Source of the DNA: Candidatus Omnitrophota bacterium
GTDB lineage: Bacteria > Omnitrophota > Koll11 > Gygaellales > Profunditerraquicolaceae
DNA: 16,778 nucleotides
Direction: 5' to 3'
NCBI GenBank assembly: GCA_028717765.1
Contig: JAQUNE010000011.1
Span: 1-16,778 of the forward strand
Each line of letters begins with the position of its first letter. Within the stretch, counting starts at the first letter, position 1. Positions 15,916 through 16,778 of the stretch are shown piece by piece. The translations under genes and the position numbers were made by a program. The notes under the pieces are model-generated. The model ran no database searches, was not told where the DNA came from, and worked only from the letters and a program-made list of their open reading frames with translations.

Positions 15916-15948
15916 ACAAAAAATTTCCTTGTTGGAAATTTTTTGTGG
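15914..15948 (-). terminator. Perfect 15-bp hairpin immediately after tRNA-Ala, possible terminator
   Basis: CCACAAAAAATTTCC (15914-15928) and its exact complement (15934-15948) flank a five-base loop. On the minus strand the hairpin starts at the last three bases of tRNA-Ala, before the pel promoter. The stem contains an A6/T6 run but no U-tract follows it, so it is not a textbook intrinsic terminator. It may end the tRNA transcript or be a mobile-element-like palindrome. Confidence 0.45.
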
Positions 15949-16018
15949 AGCAGATGGGATTCGAACCCACGGCCTTCGCGATGCGAACGCGACGCTCTCC
16001 CAGCTGAGCTACTGCCCC
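15946..16018 (-). tRNA. tRNA-Ala (anticodon CGC)
   Basis: The minus strand folds as a standard 73-nt tRNA. The acceptor stem GGGGCAG pairs with CTGCTCC with one G-T, the D arm is GCTC/GAGC, and the anticodon stem TCGCG/CGCGA encloses the loop TTCGCAT. The T arm GTGGG-TTCGAAT-CCCAT and discriminator A73 complete it. Anticodon CGC reads the Ala codon GCG. The terminal CCA is not encoded and must be added after transcription. It starts 11 bp after the stop of the prepilin gene and may be cotranscribed with it. Confidence 0.96.
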
Positions 16019-16029
16019 AAAAATTTTGC

Positions 16030-16668
16030 TTAATTTATTGAAACAGAAGGCATTTTAATGCGGTTGCGCATGTTTATTTCTGGATTATCAACCGCAACAG
16101 CATTGGCAGGATTCCAACGACAGACGAGCACCACATCAATATAGTTATCGCTTAAGCTGCCGTCCGCTTTCACTGGCTTAGTTACGGTAAGAGAAACAAA
16201 ACTGTTACTATTACTTAAGTTATTTATCTGCGTGCCCCAGGCGGGATTACAGGCTGTACAACTAGAATCAGTACATGCAGGGCAAAATTGTAGCTGGTTC
16301 CCATCGCGTCGATAAGCGATCCAGTGGTCAAGGGCATCTCTTCTGCCATTGGGAGTATTAGCTGCAGCACCAGCTGTAGTATCAGGCACATCGATAAAAA
16401 CACGTACTGCCTCATCCGCACCAATCGGCGCTGTATTTACCACCATATTTACACCGTCAGTGGTTTCATTTCCAATAGCATTAGCAATATTCTTGCTCAT
16501 ATGCTCTAAGATTAAAGATGCTGTATTCTGTAATTTTGCCCTTCTATCCGAAGTAATCGTCTGGAAGTTAGTAAACAAACTGATACTGGTAAAACCCAAG
16601 GAAATTACTGAAAGCAAAATTATCGCGATCAATAATTCTATCAGTGTTAATGCTTTTTCTCTATGCAT
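16030..16668 (-). CDS. Type IV pilin-like minor prepilin (PilW/GspJ-like) with a four-Cys cluster
   Basis: A 212-residue prepilin of the type IV pilus/type II secretion superfamily. The short basic leader MHREKA is followed by the methylated hydrophobic helix LTLIELLIAIILLSVISLGF. Glu11 corresponds to the conserved Glu5 of the mature protein. The residue before the cut is Ala rather than the usual Gly, and the first mature residue is Leu rather than Phe. The globular part includes HWIAYRRDGNQLQF and an unusual cysteine cluster, Cys129, Cys132, Cys137 and Cys140 (CPACTDSSCTAC), which could form disulfides or bind metal. Size and position after a PilV-like gene suggest a PilW or GspJ-type minor subunit; the exact class is uncertain. 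It begins 3 bp after the preceding pilin gene and belongs to a separate cluster from pel. Confidence 0.8.
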   Translation of the reverse strand: MHREKALTLIELLIAIILLSVISLGFTSISLFTNFQTITSDRRAKLQNTASLILEHMSKNIANAIGNETTDGVNMVVNTAPIGADEAVRVFIDVPDTTAGAAANTPNGRRDALDHWIAYRRDGNQLQFCPACTDSSCTACNPAWGTQINNLSNSNSFVSLTVTKPVKADGSLSDNYIDVVLVCRWNPANAVAVDNPEINMRNRIKMPSVSIN

Positions 16669-16671
16669 AAA

Positions 16672-16778
16672 TTATGGATTCGGAGGTCTTTCGTTCCAGG
16701 TAACCGTAAGCCTGACTTTACGCAGGTTGCCTACTTGACTGATTTCGTACGTAGGCGTATAGGTTATGCCATTGGAAT
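16672..16778 (-). CDS. C-terminal end of a PilV/GspI-like minor pilin, cut by the window edge
   Basis: Only the last 35 codons are inside the window. They read SNGITYTPTYEISQ and then VGNLRKVRLTVTWNERPPNP before a TAA at 16674-16672. A strand with the pattern L-R-K-V-x-L-T-V-T-W close to the C-terminus is typical of PilV/GspI-type minor pilins, and such genes usually precede a PilW/GspJ gene, as here. The stop is 3 bp upstream of the next ATG. The N-terminal prepilin signal is outside the window, so the assignment is tentative. Confidence 0.6.
   Translation of the reverse strand, partial: SNGITYTPTYEISQVGNLRKVRLTVTWNERPPNP

Noticed and set aside
15765..15945. Riboswitch ahead of the pel operon
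   Set aside because: The promoter leaves almost no 5' leader, and the structured repeats lie upstream of the -35, so they would not be in the operon mRNA.
15946..16018. tRNA-Ala as an attachment site for a genomic island carrying pel
   Set aside because: No integrase, no direct repeat of the tRNA 3' end and no composition shift of the coding genes is visible in the window.
1..16778. CRISPR array, insertion sequence or toxin-antitoxin pair
   Set aside because: No regularly spaced direct repeats, transposase motifs or small paired genes were seen on either strand.

Overview
The window holds a single, almost gapless operon on the minus strand for a Pel-type exopolysaccharide machine. It is preceded, in the direction of transcription, by a tRNA-Ala gene and the end of a type IV pilin-like gene cluster. 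The bacterium is diderm: it encodes an outer-membrane beta-barrel exporter ending in Phe. The sequence is AT-rich, and the prepilin has a K-A-L-T-L-I-E-L leader. Together with the very tight packing and unusual domain fissions and fusions, this suggests an uncultured lineage such as Omnitrophota. That assignment is inference from style only, because no marker gene is present.

Right edge, 15946-16778: the 3' end of a PilV/GspI-like minor pilin gene, a PilW/GspJ-like prepilin gene with a four-cysteine cluster, and tRNA-Ala(CGC), all on the minus strand. From 15765 to 15948 there is a 15-bp perfect hairpin that starts inside the tRNA 3' end, a GC-rich imperfect inverted repeat, and a consensus-like promoter. 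The promoter's -35 lies in a perfect palindrome, and its predicted start site is only a few bases from the first ATG of the operon.

Operon, 15764 down to 1, in transcription order: a canonical stand-alone receiver; a PelA glycoside-hydrolase half; a PelA deacetylase half; a PelB-like membrane-anchored TPR protein; a PelB-like TPR/beta-barrel porin; a pseudo-receiver (phosphoacceptor Asp replaced by Asn); PelD; PelE; a 670-residue HEAT-repeat protein; PelF; PelG; a receiver-YvcK fusion; and a CHASE-domain membrane sensor that runs off the left edge. Junctions range from an 11-nt gap to a 131-nt overlap, so one long transcript with translational coupling is likely.

Expected working, from known Pel systems: PelF polymerises UDP-N-acetylhexosamine. 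PelG, PelD and PelE form the inner-membrane complex that moves the chain out. The PelA halves deacetylate and trim it in the periplasm, and the TPR protein and porin carry it through the outer membrane. PelC is not present. What is unusual is the regulatory layer. PelD has lost the Arg of the c-di-GMP RxxD site. Three receiver domains (one canonical, one with D to N, one lacking the acidic pair but fused to a predicted UDP-sugar-binding YvcK domain) and a CHASE sensor are built into the operon. The receiver-YvcK fusion, which could tell the Pel machine about UDP-HexNAc supply, is the most novel candidate here.
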